Source of the DNA: Verrucomicrobiaceae bacterium
GTDB lineage: Bacteria; Verrucomicrobiota; Verrucomicrobiia; Chthoniobacterales; Chthoniobacteraceae
NCBI GenBank assembly: GCA_005791535.1
Contig: SXWH01000253.1
Span: 1-39,442, forward strand
Reading direction: 5' to 3'
Length of the DNA: 39,442 bases
Part shown: positions 15,159 to 22,558 of the stretch, piece by piece
Position numbering within the stretch: the first letter of the stretch is position 1
How the letters are laid out: every line of letters begins with the position of its first letter
Translations under genes and position numbers: made by a program
The notes under the pieces: generated by a model
Told to the model about the DNA's origin: nothing
Database searches by the model: none
What the model saw: only the letters and a program-made list of their open reading frames with translations

Positions 15159-16567
15159 CAAAACTGAAAGTAGAGAAACGGATTTGATGCCTGCGAAAAC
15201 AGCGCGAGCAGCGACAGCAGGAACAGCGGAAATGCGATGGCGACTTTTCGCCATGTGAGCGTGGCGCTCCATTCATGCGCTTGCTGACGGGCAAAGAGGA
15301 AGCCCACTGCGAAGGCCATAACGGCGAGCTTGCCGGGAGCGAAAAGTTGTCCGGCGAGAAGCGCGGTGACTTCCGACGATTCTCCGCCGCCGAGCATGGC
15401 GCGGAAGTAAGCGAGCGCATCGGACAGCGTCGCCGCGCGGAACCACACCCACGAGCCCAGCACGAGAATGAACGTCGTGACGATTCGGGCCGGCTTTGGC
15501 AGTCGCTGATACGCGGATTTTCTCCCCGCCCACCGCTCGGCGATGAGCAGGGCGCCATGCCACGCACCCCATGCGATGAACGTCCAGTTTGCGCCATGCC
15601 AGAGCCCGCCGAGCAACATCACGATGCCGAGGTTTGCATACGTTCGCGCTGCCGTGCCGCGATTTCCGCCGAGTGGAATGTAAAGATAGTCGCGCAGAAA
15701 CGTGCTCAGCGAAATGTGCCAGCGTCGCCAGAAATCAGTGATGCTCTCCGCGCGATACGGAGCGTCGAAATTCTTCATGAACTCAAACCCGAACATGCGC
15801 CCGAGCCCCACTGCCATGTCCGAGTAGCCGCAGAAGTCGAAGTAGATTTGCAGTGCGTATGCCGTCACGCCAAGCCACGCGCCCGCGGCGTCCAGCGACT
15901 GCGCGCCGAACGCCGAGTCGGCGACCGTGCCGAGCGGATTGGCGAGCAGCACTTTCTTGGCAAAGCCGAGCATGAAAAGCGCGACGCCGGATGCAAACTG
16001 CGCCGTGTTTTCCCGCCGCTCGACGAGTTGTTCTGCGACTTGTGAATAGCGCACGATGGGACCGGCAACGAGTTGCGGAAAGAGCGCCACGTAGCATGCG
16101 TAGTCGGTCAATGAACGCGCAGGCCGCGCATCGCCGCGATAAACATCCACGCAGTAGCTGAGCGCCTGAAACGTGTAGAATGAAACGCCGACCGGCAGCA
16201 CGATGCCCCACACGCTCCACTGCGGGCCGCCGAGAAGATGCGAGAGCGCGCCGAGATTCGACAGTGCGAAATCGAAGTATTTAAAAAAGCCGAGCGCGCC
16301 CAGACACGCGACTACTGCGCCTGTCAGCAAAGTTTGCCGCCGCGTGGACTCCGCCGGTGCCCGTGCGATGGCCGCTCCGGCAAAGTATGTCACCGCGGTG
16401 ACGGCGAGCATGAGGAGCAGAAACTTCGGCTCCGCCCACCCGTAGAAAATCAGGCTCGCCAGCAGCAGCCACGCATTCCGCCACCCGGAACGCGCGGGCA
16501 TCGCGTAGTATCCGGCGAGCACGAGCGGCAGGAAATAGAAGATGAAAATGTAGCTCGTGAAAACCAT
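15158..16567 (-). CDS. MBOAT family O-acyltransferase (AlgI/DltB-like)
   Basis: A 469-residue polytopic membrane protein starting MVFTSYIFIFYFLPLVL. MBOAT hallmarks are present: GVSFYTFQALSYCVDVYRG (127-145), ALQIYFDFCGYSDMAVG, the FWRRWHISLSTFLRDYLYIPLGGNR block with His284, and GLWHGANWTF with the conserved His324. In alginate and teichoic acid systems such proteins carry acetyl or alanyl groups across the inner membrane. It is followed directly by an AlgJ/AlgX-like gene and preceded at 4 bp by a small lipoprotein gene, which makes this an O-acetylation cassette. No alginate polymerase or other glycosyltransferase is in the window, so the acceptor may be made elsewhere. The ATG at 16567 is chosen over an upstream in-frame start. 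Confidence 0.93.
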   Translation of the reverse strand: MVFTSYIFIFYFLPLVLAGYYAMPARSGWRNAWLLLASLIFYGWAEPKFLLLMLAVTAVTYFAGAAIARAPAESTRRQTLLTGAVVACLGALGFFKYFDFALSNLGALSHLLGGPQWSVWGIVLPVGVSFYTFQALSYCVDVYRGDARPARSLTDYACYVALFPQLVAGPIVRYSQVAEQLVERRENTAQFASGVALFMLGFAKKVLLANPLGTVADSAFGAQSLDAAGAWLGVTAYALQIYFDFCGYSDMAVGLGRMFGFEFMKNFDAPYRAESITDFWRRWHISLSTFLRDYLYIPLGGNRGTAARTYANLGIVMLLGGLWHGANWTFIAWGAWHGALLIAERWAGRKSAYQRLPKPARIVTTFILVLGSWVWFRAATLSDALAYFRAMLGGGESSEVTALLAGQLFAPGKLAVMAFAVGFLFARQQAHEWSATLTWRKVAIAFPLFLLSLLALFSQASNPFLYFQF

Positions 16568-16571
16568 CCGC

Positions 16572-17033
16572 TCATTCGGCCGGATTCGTCCACACGGCCC
16601 AGAATGCCTGGCCTTCGCGCTTGCCGAAATACTTGTCCACGATGCCCCCGAGGTAGTGTTCATCCATCGGAGTCTCCAGCGCCATCCGATGCAACTCGCC
16701 CGCGCGGAACTCGCGCAGCGAGCCGCCGATGTCCTTCATCTTCTTGTCGGCAGCTTCAGCGCGCGGTTTCCACGGATTGTAGTGTCCGATGTAAATCGTC
16801 GCGCCCTTCGCAAGGCTGCCGCGATGCACGGCGGTGACTTCATATTTCAGAATCCCCGCGTAGTCGTAGAGGTCGCGTTTGAAGATGGCGCCCTCGGGAA
16901 TCTCAACGAGCCGCGCTGTGACTTCGACGGTGCCGCGGGTGGAGAGTTGCGGGTCGGGTGCGGCGGGCTTTTTGTCGCATGCGACGAACATCAAACTGGC
17001 GAACAGCAGGGCGATGAAATGGCGGATTCTCAT
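16572..17033 (-). CDS. Small lipoprotein in the O-acetylation operon
   Basis: A 153-residue secreted protein. MRIRHFIALLFASLMFVAC forms a lipoprotein signal with Cys19; the lipobox is unusual (FVAC), so acylation is likely but not certain. The mature part has beta-rich segments (GTVEVTARLVEIPEG, GATIYIGHYNPWKPR) and a Lys/Glu-rich helical piece. The family is not recognised. The start at 17033 overlaps the stop of the upstream TolB-like gene by 4 bp, and the stop lies 4 bp before the MBOAT start, so all are in one operon. A role as an envelope accessory to acyl transfer is an inference from position. Confidence 0.85.
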   Translation of the reverse strand: MRIRHFIALLFASLMFVACDKKPAAPDPQLSTRGTVEVTARLVEIPEGAIFKRDLYDYAGILKYEVTAVHRGSLAKGATIYIGHYNPWKPRAEAADKKMKDIGGSLREFRAGELHRMALETPMDEHYLGGIVDKYFGKREGQAFWAVWTNPAE

Positions 17034-18076
17034 TTGGCAAAAGTGATTTCGTGGAATGTCCAGCACGGCTCCCAGCCTTTGGGCAGCGTGAGCACCGGTC
17101 CTGATTTGGCATTCGGATGCAGCCTGCGCAGGACTGCGCTGTCGCCGCCGATAATCGGCGCATCGGCGATGCGCATGAGCGCCATCGGCGCGCCGCCGTT
17201 TGCGGGGTCGCCGTCTTCCTGCGGATTGCCGGTGAAGAGCACGTATTTCCCGTCCGGCGAAACATGCCCGCCATAAATGTGCCTGCCGTCTTCAGCATAA
17301 ACGAGCTGCGGATTCTTGCCGTCGGCGTCGGCCATCCACATCTGCGTCCAGCCGGTTTTCCCGAGCGCTACATCCGATGCGTGGCGGTTCGCAAAAATCA
17401 TCCGCTTGCTGTCCGGAAACCAATCCGGCGTGCAGTTGTCCGTCGTGCTCACCGCATTCGTTTCGCCGGTGAGCGCATTCATGCGTGCGACACTCCACGC
17501 GGCTCCAAACGAGTTCGACACGCCGCTCAGCCAAACGCCGTCCGGCGACCAAGTGAGCTGCTGGAAGAAGCCGTTTCGTTTCAAAGTGCGCGTCACTTTT
17601 CCCGTCGAAGCATCGACGAAAGTCACACCCTTGAGTGACAGGCAGGCGAACTCTTTTCCGTCCGGACCCCAACTTGCCCACGGCAGGTCGCCTTCGCCGC
17701 CCAGCGCTTTGGCGTCGGTGCCATCGCTCTTCGAGACCATCGGCACGCCCTGTCTGCCATAGTCATTTCCGTCGATATTCTCTCCGCGCGCGAGCCGTCG
17801 GAAGAGCAGCCGTTTGCCGTCGCGTGAGAAGAGCGGGTACGATTCATTCGCATCAGGCGTGTTCGTGATATTGCGCCGCTCCGAGCCGTCGGGCCGCATG
17901 ACAAAAAGGTCCCAATCGCTTTTCTCTGTCCGCGCTGGAAACACGATCCAGCCTTTGGATTTCACCTCGGCGGCCAGAGCTGCGGTATCGGCGAGGAGCG
18001 TCGCGGGATCATGCAGGAGGGATATCACAACGAGTCTGAGGAGCTGAATCGGGATTGATGAATTCATTCGGGTCAT
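17030..18076 (-). CDS. TolB-like beta-propeller secreted protein
   Basis: An exported protein of about 348 residues. After a hydrophobic N-terminus (MTRMNSSIPIQLLRLVVISLL) come repeated propeller blades of the PD40/WD40-like type. Examples are WDLFVMRPDGSERRNITNT, YPLFSRDGKRLLFRRL, ASWGPDGKEFACLS, LTWSPDGVWLSGVS, DWFPDSKRMIFANR and GHVSPDGKYVLFTGN. Six blades are visible. Such proteins usually bind other envelope proteins or ligands. It is the first gene of the operon that continues with a lipoprotein, MBOAT and AlgJ-like protein. The start is ambiguous between ATG at 18076 and 18067; the earlier one is used. The 182-bp gap upstream should hold the operon promoter, but I see no clear one. Confidence 0.85.
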   Translation of the reverse strand: MTRMNSSIPIQLLRLVVISLLHDPATLLADTAALAAEVKSKGWIVFPARTEKSDWDLFVMRPDGSERRNITNTPDANESYPLFSRDGKRLLFRRLARGENIDGNDYGRQGVPMVSKSDGTDAKALGGEGDLPWASWGPDGKEFACLSLKGVTFVDASTGKVTRTLKRNGFFQQLTWSPDGVWLSGVSNSFGAAWSVARMNALTGETNAVSTTDNCTPDWFPDSKRMIFANRHASDVALGKTGWTQMWMADADGKNPQLVYAEDGRHIYGGHVSPDGKYVLFTGNPQEDGDPANGGAPMALMRIADAPIIGGDSAVLRRLHPNAKSGPVLTLPKGWEPCWTFHEITFAK

Positions 18077-18258
18077 TTTTGCAGGTGATGCCCTGCAATG
18101 GACATGAGCAGCGGCGAACGCCGGTGTTAGATTCCGCGACCGATGATCGTAACGGATTTCAGAGGGGCGGTGTGGCAGCAATTCCGTGCGAAATCACCCG
18201 GCGACAGCCGAAGCCGCTTACGTTTCACTCCCGCTACAGGTGAGGTGCCCGCAAACAG

Positions 18259-18777
18259 CTACAAGTCGCCAGCCAGCTCCAGCGCGAGTTTCTGCGCGGC
18301 GACCGAGATCGCGTGCCGGTAAAGCGCGGGGTCTTTTACAAACTGATCGAGTGTGTGAATTTCGCCCGATGTCGCGGAGTGGCTTCTGCGCAGCAGTTGC
18401 TCGCCCTTCATCCCGGTCGCACGGATGTCCGCTTCTACGATGGGTGCGTAGAGGTCGCCGCCTGCGGAAGTGACGCCGTACCGGATTGCGTCGAACGTGA
18501 TCGTGGCATCCGAGCCGTTTGGTGCACCGCGCTGAAAGCGACCGAAATGCTTGATTGCATCGAGGGTGCTGCCCCGCAGTTCGCGCTCGATTTGTGCCGA
18601 CTCACGAGCGGCGAAGGCGGAAAATTCCGTCGCTTTCGCATGGGCGAGAACTTTCGTGCGCTTCAGAGATCCGTCGGCGATCGTGATTGTTTGGATTCGA
18701 TTGGCGAGGTGATTTGAACTGGCGCATCCGGTGAGAAGAGCGGCTGCGGACAATGATACGAACAGAGCGGATTTCAT
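18259..18777 (-). CDS. Hypothetical lipoprotein
   Basis: A 172-residue protein with a standard lipoprotein signal: a basic start, a hydrophobic stretch and the lipobox LLTGC with Cys18. The mature part has a short beta region (TITIADGSLKRTKVLAHAKA) and a helical central part, and ends with amphipathic helices (KDPALYRHAISVAAQKLALEL). The family is not recognised. It is divergent from sufT across an 85-bp gap and is separated from the TolB-like operon by 182 bp on the same strand. It is most likely anchored in the outer or inner membrane. No function is proposed. Confidence 0.85.
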   Translation of the reverse strand: MKSALFVSLSAAALLTGCASSNHLANRIQTITIADGSLKRTKVLAHAKATEFSAFAARESAQIERELRGSTLDAIKHFGRFQRGAPNGSDATITFDAIRYGVTSAGGDLYAPIVEADIRATGMKGEQLLRRSHSATSGEIHTLDQFVKDPALYRHAISVAAQKLALELAGDL

Positions 18778-18862
18778 TTCGCGGCGAGCTTTAGCGGGCG
18801 GGAAACTCTATGGCCAGCCGGAAAACGCTGGCAGTGCTAACGAACGCGGCTACGGTTTCGGC

Positions 18863-19405
18863 ATGAGCGAAGACAGTTATCTAACCCTGACGCGTGACGT
18901 CGATGCCGTGCAGATCCCGGCGGGAACGCCATGCGTTTTACCCGAAGGCACGCAAGTTCACATCCATCAGGAACTCGGTGGGACTTTTACTGTCGTCGCG
19001 CCGAGCCATGGCGGATTGTTTCGCATTCAGGGCAAGGATGCGGATGCACTTGGACGCACTGCGCCTGCACAAACCGAGGCCACGGGTCCTTTTGAAGTCG
19101 ACCATGTTTGGGCGAAACTGCGGCAGTGCTACGACCCGGAGATTCCAGTGAATATTGTGGATCTCGGGCTCATTTACGATGTCGCCGTCGAGGAGGATGA
19201 ATCGGGGAAGGGCAAAAATATCGCGGTGAAAATGACCCTGACCGCGCCGGGATGCGGGATGGGGCCGACGATCGCAGCGGACGCCGAGCAGCGCATTCTT
19301 CTGCTTCCGGGTGTGGCGTCCGCGCGGGTGGAGGTCGTGTGGGACCCAGTGTGGAATCCTTCGATGATTTCGCCCGCGGGCCGCGAGCAGCTCGGCATGG
19401 AATGA
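18863..19405 (+). CDS. sufT: Fe-S cluster assembly protein SufT
   Basis: A 180-residue protein of the SufT family (MIP18/DUF59 domain). The N-terminal part (1-65) is the SufT-specific extension with VQIPAGTPCVLPEGTQVHI. The DUF59 domain has WAKLRQCYDPEIPVNIVDLG and the conserved Cys131 in LTAPGCGMG. In other bacteria SufT supports iron-sulfur cluster maturation or delivery. The ATG at 18863 fits the family start; an in-frame upstream start at 18731 would run into the divergent lipoprotein gene. It overlaps hslR by 4 bp (ATGA), so they are coupled. No other suf genes are in the window. Confidence 0.92.
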   Translation: MSEDSYLTLTRDVDAVQIPAGTPCVLPEGTQVHIHQELGGTFTVVAPSHGGLFRIQGKDADALGRTAPAQTEATGPFEVDHVWAKLRQCYDPEIPVNIVDLGLIYDVAVEEDESGKGKNIAVKMTLTAPGCGMGPTIAADAEQRILLLPGVASARVEVVWDPVWNPSMISPAGREQLGME

Positions 19406-19767
19406 GGCTGGATCAATGGCTCTGGGCCGTCCGCATTTACAAGACGCGGAGTAATTCGGCTGACGCAATCAAAGGCGGCCACGTTCAGATCAATGGCCAG
19501 CCCTGCAAGCCGGCGCGGGCGGTGAAAGCCGGCGACCTCATCGTGGCCCGCGTCGGCATCATCACGCGCACGGTCAAAGTGATCGCCAGTCCGCCATCTC
19601 GGGTCGGTGCGCAGCTGGTGCCTCAGTTCGCCGAGGACCTCACGCCGCCGGAGGAATTCCAAAAGCGGCTCGCGCCTGATATGCTCCCCGTAATGCTTCG
19701 TGAACGCGGGGCGGGCCGTCCGACGAAGAAGGACCGTCGGGACCTCGATGGAGAGTTCAGTTTCTGA
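19402..19767 (+). CDS. hslR: S4-domain RNA-binding heat shock protein Hsp15
   Basis: A 121-residue protein beginning with MRLDQWLWAVRIYKTRS and an S4 RNA-binding fold (about 1-65), including GGHVQINGQPCKPARAVKAGD. This is the Hsp15/HslR pattern; the E. coli protein binds free 50S subunits carrying nascent peptidyl-tRNA. The C-terminal tail is basic (GRPTKKDRRD) as usual. The ATG at 19402 overlaps the sufT stop by 4 bp, which fixes the start and indicates coupling. The gene ends 16 bp before the first copy of the duplicated intergenic unit, which is oriented against it. Confidence 0.92.
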   Translation: MRLDQWLWAVRIYKTRSNSADAIKGGHVQINGQPCKPARAVKAGDLIVARVGIITRTVKVIASPPSRVGAQLVPQFAEDLTPPEEFQKRLAPDMLPVMLRERGAGRPTKKDRRDLDGEFSF

Positions 19768-19786
19768 CCACCGACAGAATCAGGGC

Positions 19787-19831
19787 AAAAAAGTGCGGCC
19801 CCCCGATGACGATTGCCATCAGAAGGCCGCT
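19787..19831 (-). terminator. Rho-independent terminator of copy 1
   Basis: A 6-bp GC stem at 19825-19830 pairs with 19795-19800, with an inner GATG/CATC pairing in the loop. It is followed on the minus strand by AC and a run of six T (19787-19792). It can also stop transcription arriving from the PP2C gene. Confidence 0.65.
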
Positions 19832-19848
19832 GTTCCCCCCAGAACGAT
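19787..19848 (-). ncRNA. Candidate small RNA, copy 1 (about 62 nt)
   Basis: On the minus strand a -10-like TATATT (19855-19860) precedes the unit by about 7 bases. The predicted RNA has a 5-prime hairpin GTTC-TGGGGG-GAAC with a G-rich loop. A terminator hairpin GCGGCC/GGCCGC follows, with an inner GATG/CATC stem, then AC and six T. It is probably an autonomous small transcript; expression is not shown. The alternative is a duplicated terminator element only. Confidence 0.5.
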
Positions 19849-20087
19849 GGTCAGAATATACGTAGGCGTAGATTCCGCAAGAACTTTTTGTATATTTTTT
19901 CGGTGGGGACTTTTCAGAGAAATTGGCTCCCGCGGCAGGCTTGTGGCGTCACAGAAGGCGCGGATCGTCGTTCGTGGACTGTGCACCGTTTTGCGTAAAC
20001 GGCTCCCCGCGGTGCTCGGCCTCTGCCGTTCCTCACCCGGCAACAGACTGCGGCTTTTGGCAAACTTCCGCATGGACACTTCGGGGC

Positions 20088-20132
20088 AAAAAAGTGCGGC
20101 CCCCCGATGACGATTGCCATCAGAAGGCCGCT
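20088..20132 (-). terminator. Rho-independent terminator of copy 2
   Basis: Stem arms at 20126-20131 and 20096-20101 form GCGGCC/GGCCGC, followed on the minus strand by AC and six T (20088-20093). It lies downstream of the PP2C gene in the same direction and may serve that transcript too. Confidence 0.65.
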
Positions 20133-20149
20133 GTTCCCCCCAGAACGAT
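20088..20149 (-). ncRNA. Candidate small RNA, copy 2 (about 62 nt)
   Basis: Same predicted RNA as copy 1. A perfect TATAAT (20156-20161) and a TTCTTG (20179-20184) with a 17-base spacer lie just upstream on the minus strand. The RNA would start near 20149 and end in the T-run at 20088-20093. The G-rich loop of the first hairpin is a candidate contact site for C-rich targets; that is speculation. Transcription has not been shown. Confidence 0.55.
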
Positions 20150-20155
20150 GGTGAG

Positions 20156-20184
20156 ATTATACGTAGGCGTAGATTCTGCAAGAA
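20156..20184 (-). promoter_or_regulatory. Promoter-like element of copy 2
   Basis: Perfect -10 TATAAT at 20156-20161 and a weak -35 TTCTTG at 20179-20184 with 17 bases between. Copy 1 has TATATT at the matching place (19855-19860). An A-rich tract (GAAAAAATATGC on the minus strand) lies just upstream, like an UP element. Confidence 0.5.
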
Positions 20185-20244
20185 CTTTTTTGCATATTTT
20201 TTCGAAGGCCCCGAATCGCAGTTTAAATATTACCGCCGAGAGCC

Positions 20245-21084
20245 TTAGAATGCCTCGATAAGCAGTGCCGTCGTGTTGTCGCGACCGGAATTTTCCACGG
20301 CGGCCAGCACCAATCGCTCTGCGGGATTGCGTTCCGCCTCGGCTGGGGAGGGGTTTCGAATGAGTTCCTCAATCTGATGGTTGAAAAGACCGTCAATCAG
20401 TCCGTCAGAGCATAGGAGAAAACGGTCGCCCGGTTCAAACGCGACCGCGCCGAGTTGCGGATCGACGAATTGATTGCCCGCGCCGAGCGCCTTCTCCAGC
20501 GAGGTCCTCGCCGGGTGGGTGCGTGCCTGGCGTTCGTTGAGCTTGCCGTTGCGAAACAGCCAGCCCACATAAGTGTCGTCCTCCGTGACCTGCTTCATGC
20601 CGCCCGCGGCCGGGAGGTAGTAGATGCGACTGTCGCCGATGTGGGCGAAGAAAAGCCAGCCGGGCGAAAACCAGCCAAGACTCAACGTGGCCCCCATTCC
20701 TGCGCATTCCTCGTAGCTGCGGCCGAGGGCGATCAGCGCGCCGTGGATTTGATGCACCAGTTCCGTGAGCACGTCGTCCACGCCAGCCTCAAGGCCCGCG
20801 GCTGCGAGTTTGAAAGATTTCGGGAGCAGTCGCGTGATTTTGTCGACCGTAATCTGGCTGGCAAACTCCCCGGACTTCGCGCCGCCCATACCGTCGCTCA
20901 CCGCAAAAGCGAAATCCATATCGTCGAGTGAGGCTTCGCCTAGCTTTCCCAGACGATGCAGTTCGTGCGCGTCGAAGCGCAGACCGACAAAGGAATCCTC
21001 GTTGTTTTTGCGAAATCTCCCCGTGTGGCTCAAGCCATACCAGCGAAGTCCCGCGACTGCGGATGCTCTAGTGCGCGGCTCCAT
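20245..21084 (-). CDS. PP2C-type serine/threonine phosphatase
   Basis: A 279-residue phosphatase of the PPM/PP2C (Stp1/PrpC) kind. Metal-binding and catalytic motifs are intact: NNEDSF with Asp30, VSDGMGGAKSGE with Asp64, HIGDSRIYYL with Asp151, CSDGLID with Asp227, and GRDNTT with Asp269. It would remove phosphate from Ser/Thr in the cytoplasm, the counterpart of Hanks-type kinases such as that at 9787-11322. The chosen start, ATG 21084 (MEPRTRASAV), overlaps the upstream kinase-like gene by 17 bp; a longer start at 21126 would overlap by 59 bp. The two genes are surely co-transcribed. Confidence 0.93.
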   Translation of the reverse strand: MEPRTRASAVAGLRWYGLSHTGRFRKNNEDSFVGLRFDAHELHRLGKLGEASLDDMDFAFAVSDGMGGAKSGEFASQITVDKITRLLPKSFKLAAAGLEAGVDDVLTELVHQIHGALIALGRSYEECAGMGATLSLGWFSPGWLFFAHIGDSRIYYLPAAGGMKQVTEDDTYVGWLFRNGKLNERQARTHPARTSLEKALGAGNQFVDPQLGAVAFEPGDRFLLCSDGLIDGLFNHQIEELIRNPSPAEAERNPAERLVLAAVENSGRDNTTALLIEAF

Positions 21085-21475
21085 CGGTTTTCTTCTCAAC
21101 TTCGGGCAGGATAGTTGCGAACTCAAAGTCGATCAGGCAGAAACGCCCGTCGGAAATGCGGTAGGTGACGTTGCGCATGAAGGGATCATCGTGGCGTACT
21201 CCATAGGGAATCAGGTCTGCAAAAAGCTCCGCAACGCGTGCCTCGTCGAGGTGATCCACGCGAGCCCCGCAATTCGTGGTCACGATTTTGAGTTCCTCCG
21301 GATGAGCCTCAAGCACCCGCGGCACGAAAGGGCATCCTTTTTCCTCGAGGTGACGAAGTACGCGAACTTCGTTGTCAAAACGCTCCTGCGCCTCGGGACC
21401 GCGGAAGATTTTGTAAACCCTGCCGTCGTATCCGATGCGCACAAGGGACCGGACCGTGTCCTTTACTTGATTCAT
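21068..21475 (-). CDS. Miniature kinase-like protein paired with PP2C
   Basis: A 135-residue protein with pieces of a protein-kinase-like fold of the RIO/Bud32/APH type. It has RIGYDGRVYKIFRG with Lys22 as possible ATP-contact Lys, and Glu36 in the following helix. RHDDPFMRNVTYR (94-106) looks like a catalytic loop with Asp97 and Asn102. LIDFEFA (114-120) has Asp116 where the DFG Asp sits. It is about half the size of normal members of this superfamily, with most of the C-lobe missing. The gene overlaps the PP2C gene and is divergent from the AEC transporter gene. The pairing suggests a small reversible phosphorylation switch. The kinase activity is inferred from motifs; it could instead be a non-catalytic binding protein. 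Confidence 0.8.
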   Translation of the reverse strand: MNQVKDTVRSLVRIGYDGRVYKIFRGPEAQERFDNEVRVLRHLEEKGCPFVPRVLEAHPEELKIVTTNCGARVDHLDEARVAELFADLIPYGVRHDDPFMRNVTYRISDGRFCLIDFEFATILPEVEKKTDGAAH

Positions 21476-21559
21476 TGGGAAGTGACGCTACGCGGCCTTC
21501 GCGGTCGGGCAAAACTTTTCTGTGTTCATCGCCGCCCCTCCATTGCAGCCTGCAGCGTC

Positions 21560-22510
21560 TTGAATACCGATTTCTTCACACTGCTCGCCGCTGTTGCGCC
21601 CGTCTTCATAGTCGTTGCGTGCGGTGCGAGTTTGCGGATTCTTGGAAAACTCAAGCAGTCGGCGGATTCCAGCCTGCTCTCGGTCGCGGTGAATTTTCTG
21701 TATCCGTGCTTCATCGCGGACGTGGTGATCAACAGCAATGCGCTTCGCAACCCGGGCAATGTTGTCTTCGCGCCCGCCGTTGGCTGTGCAACGCTATTGA
21801 TCGGATTTGCTGTGGCATTCGGCGTCGCGATCCTGATGCGTCTGAATCGCCCGCAGCCGGCGCGCACGTTCGCATTTGCGTCGGCGATACCGAACTGGGG
21901 CTACCTCGCGATCCCCGTCGTGCAGAATCTTTTTCCCACCCAGAAAAACGACACGCTTGGCGTGCTCTTCATCCACAACATCGGGCTGGAACTAACGCTG
22001 TGGTCGGTCGGTGTGTGGTTGCTTGCGGGCGAGAAATCTTGGAGGCGTGCCTTCAATATCCCGTTTTTCGCAATCCTCGGTTCGCTTGTGTTGAGCGCGG
22101 TACGTGCCAGTGAATGGCTGCCCGCGTTTGTTCTGGAGTCGCTTCACCTGCTCGGGCAGGCCGCGCTTCCGCTTTCGCTGTTGCTGACCGGGGCGACATT
22201 CGCCGACCAGCTTCAGCAAAGGGATGCGCCATCACGGTGGTCTGCGACGGTCGCCGGCGTGGTCGTGAAGCTATTGGTTCTTCCGCCGATTTTTGTTCTG
22301 GCCGCACGCTGGCTGCCGTGTTCGGTCGAGCTGAAGCGTGTGATGATCGTTCAGGCCGCAATGCCGACTGCGATGGTGCCGGTGATTCTCTCCCGAATAT
22401 ACGGCGGCGATGCGAGCCTCTCGCTGCGGATTGTGTTTTCCACTACCGCGCTCGGTCTGGTCACGATCCCGCTGTGGCTGCGAATCGGACTCGATTGGAT
22501 CGCGACGTAG
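21560..22510 (+). CDS. AEC family permease (auxin efflux carrier type), TTG start
   Basis: A protein of about 316 residues with roughly ten hydrophobic segments, from FFTLLAAVAPVFIVVACGASL near the start to a C-terminal LVTIPLWLRIGL. It matches the bacterial AEC/malonate-type transporter family, including an N-terminal half with FLYPCFIADVV, IPNWGYLAIPVVQ with a mid-helix Pro, and MPTAMVPVILSRIYGGD near the C-terminus. The substrate is unknown (organic acids are common). There is no ATG at a sensible place; the TTG at 21560 agrees with the family start, and a GTG at 21482 would give a 26-residue non-hydrophobic extension. It is divergent from the mini-kinase gene. Confidence 0.85.
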   Translation: MNTDFFTLLAAVAPVFIVVACGASLRILGKLKQSADSSLLSVAVNFLYPCFIADVVINSNALRNPGNVVFAPAVGCATLLIGFAVAFGVAILMRLNRPQPARTFAFASAIPNWGYLAIPVVQNLFPTQKNDTLGVLFIHNIGLELTLWSVGVWLLAGEKSWRRAFNIPFFAILGSLVLSAVRASEWLPAFVLESLHLLGQAALPLSLLLTGATFADQLQQRDAPSRWSATVAGVVVKLLVLPPIFVLAARWLPCSVELKRVMIVQAAMPTAMVPVILSRIYGGDASLSLRIVFSTTALGLVTIPLWLRIGLDWIAT

Positions 22511-22558
22511 GAACGTCGGACTCGTCTGCCGTCTGCCGATCGTTGCTCCGAAGTATAG

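Larger units (their letters stand above)
19783..19902 (-). repeat. Duplicated intergenic unit, copy 1
   Basis: Matches copy 2 at 20084-20205 with four substitutions and one single-base insertion over about 119 bases. The offset is 301 bases. The first 69 bases (19783-19851) are identical; all differences lie in the promoter-side half. The flanks do not match. Confidence 0.95.
20084..20205 (-). repeat. Duplicated intergenic unit, copy 2
   Basis: Second copy of the unit, ending about 40 bases after the stop of the PP2C gene, same strand. The 69 bases 20084-20152 are identical to copy 1. Copy 2 has the better promoter-like sequence. Confidence 0.95.
19768..20244. other. Gene-free convergent region with duplicated small-RNA-like units
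   Basis: 477 bases between the stops of hslR (plus) and the PP2C gene (minus). It holds two copies of a roughly 120-bp unit, described separately, and a spacer of about 180 bases between them (19903-20083). The spacer contains a small inverted repeat CCGTTT/AAACGG (19986-19991 and 19997-20002) and no recognisable gene. A minus-strand frame (19819-20181) is open across both units, but its start and composition do not support coding. Confidence 0.6.

Noticed and set aside
14022-15167. 381-codon plus-strand frame over the AlgJ-like gene
   Set aside because: Antisense to a clearly homologous gene; its product matches no family that I recognise.
19819-20181. 120-codon minus-strand frame crossing both duplicated units
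   Set aside because: It begins and ends inside the repeat copies and has no coding signature; the duplicated part is better explained as a small RNA with a terminator.
20765-21559. N-terminal extension of the AEC permease frame
   Set aside because: It is antisense to the PP2C and mini-kinase genes and is not hydrophobic; the family start agrees with the TTG at 21560.
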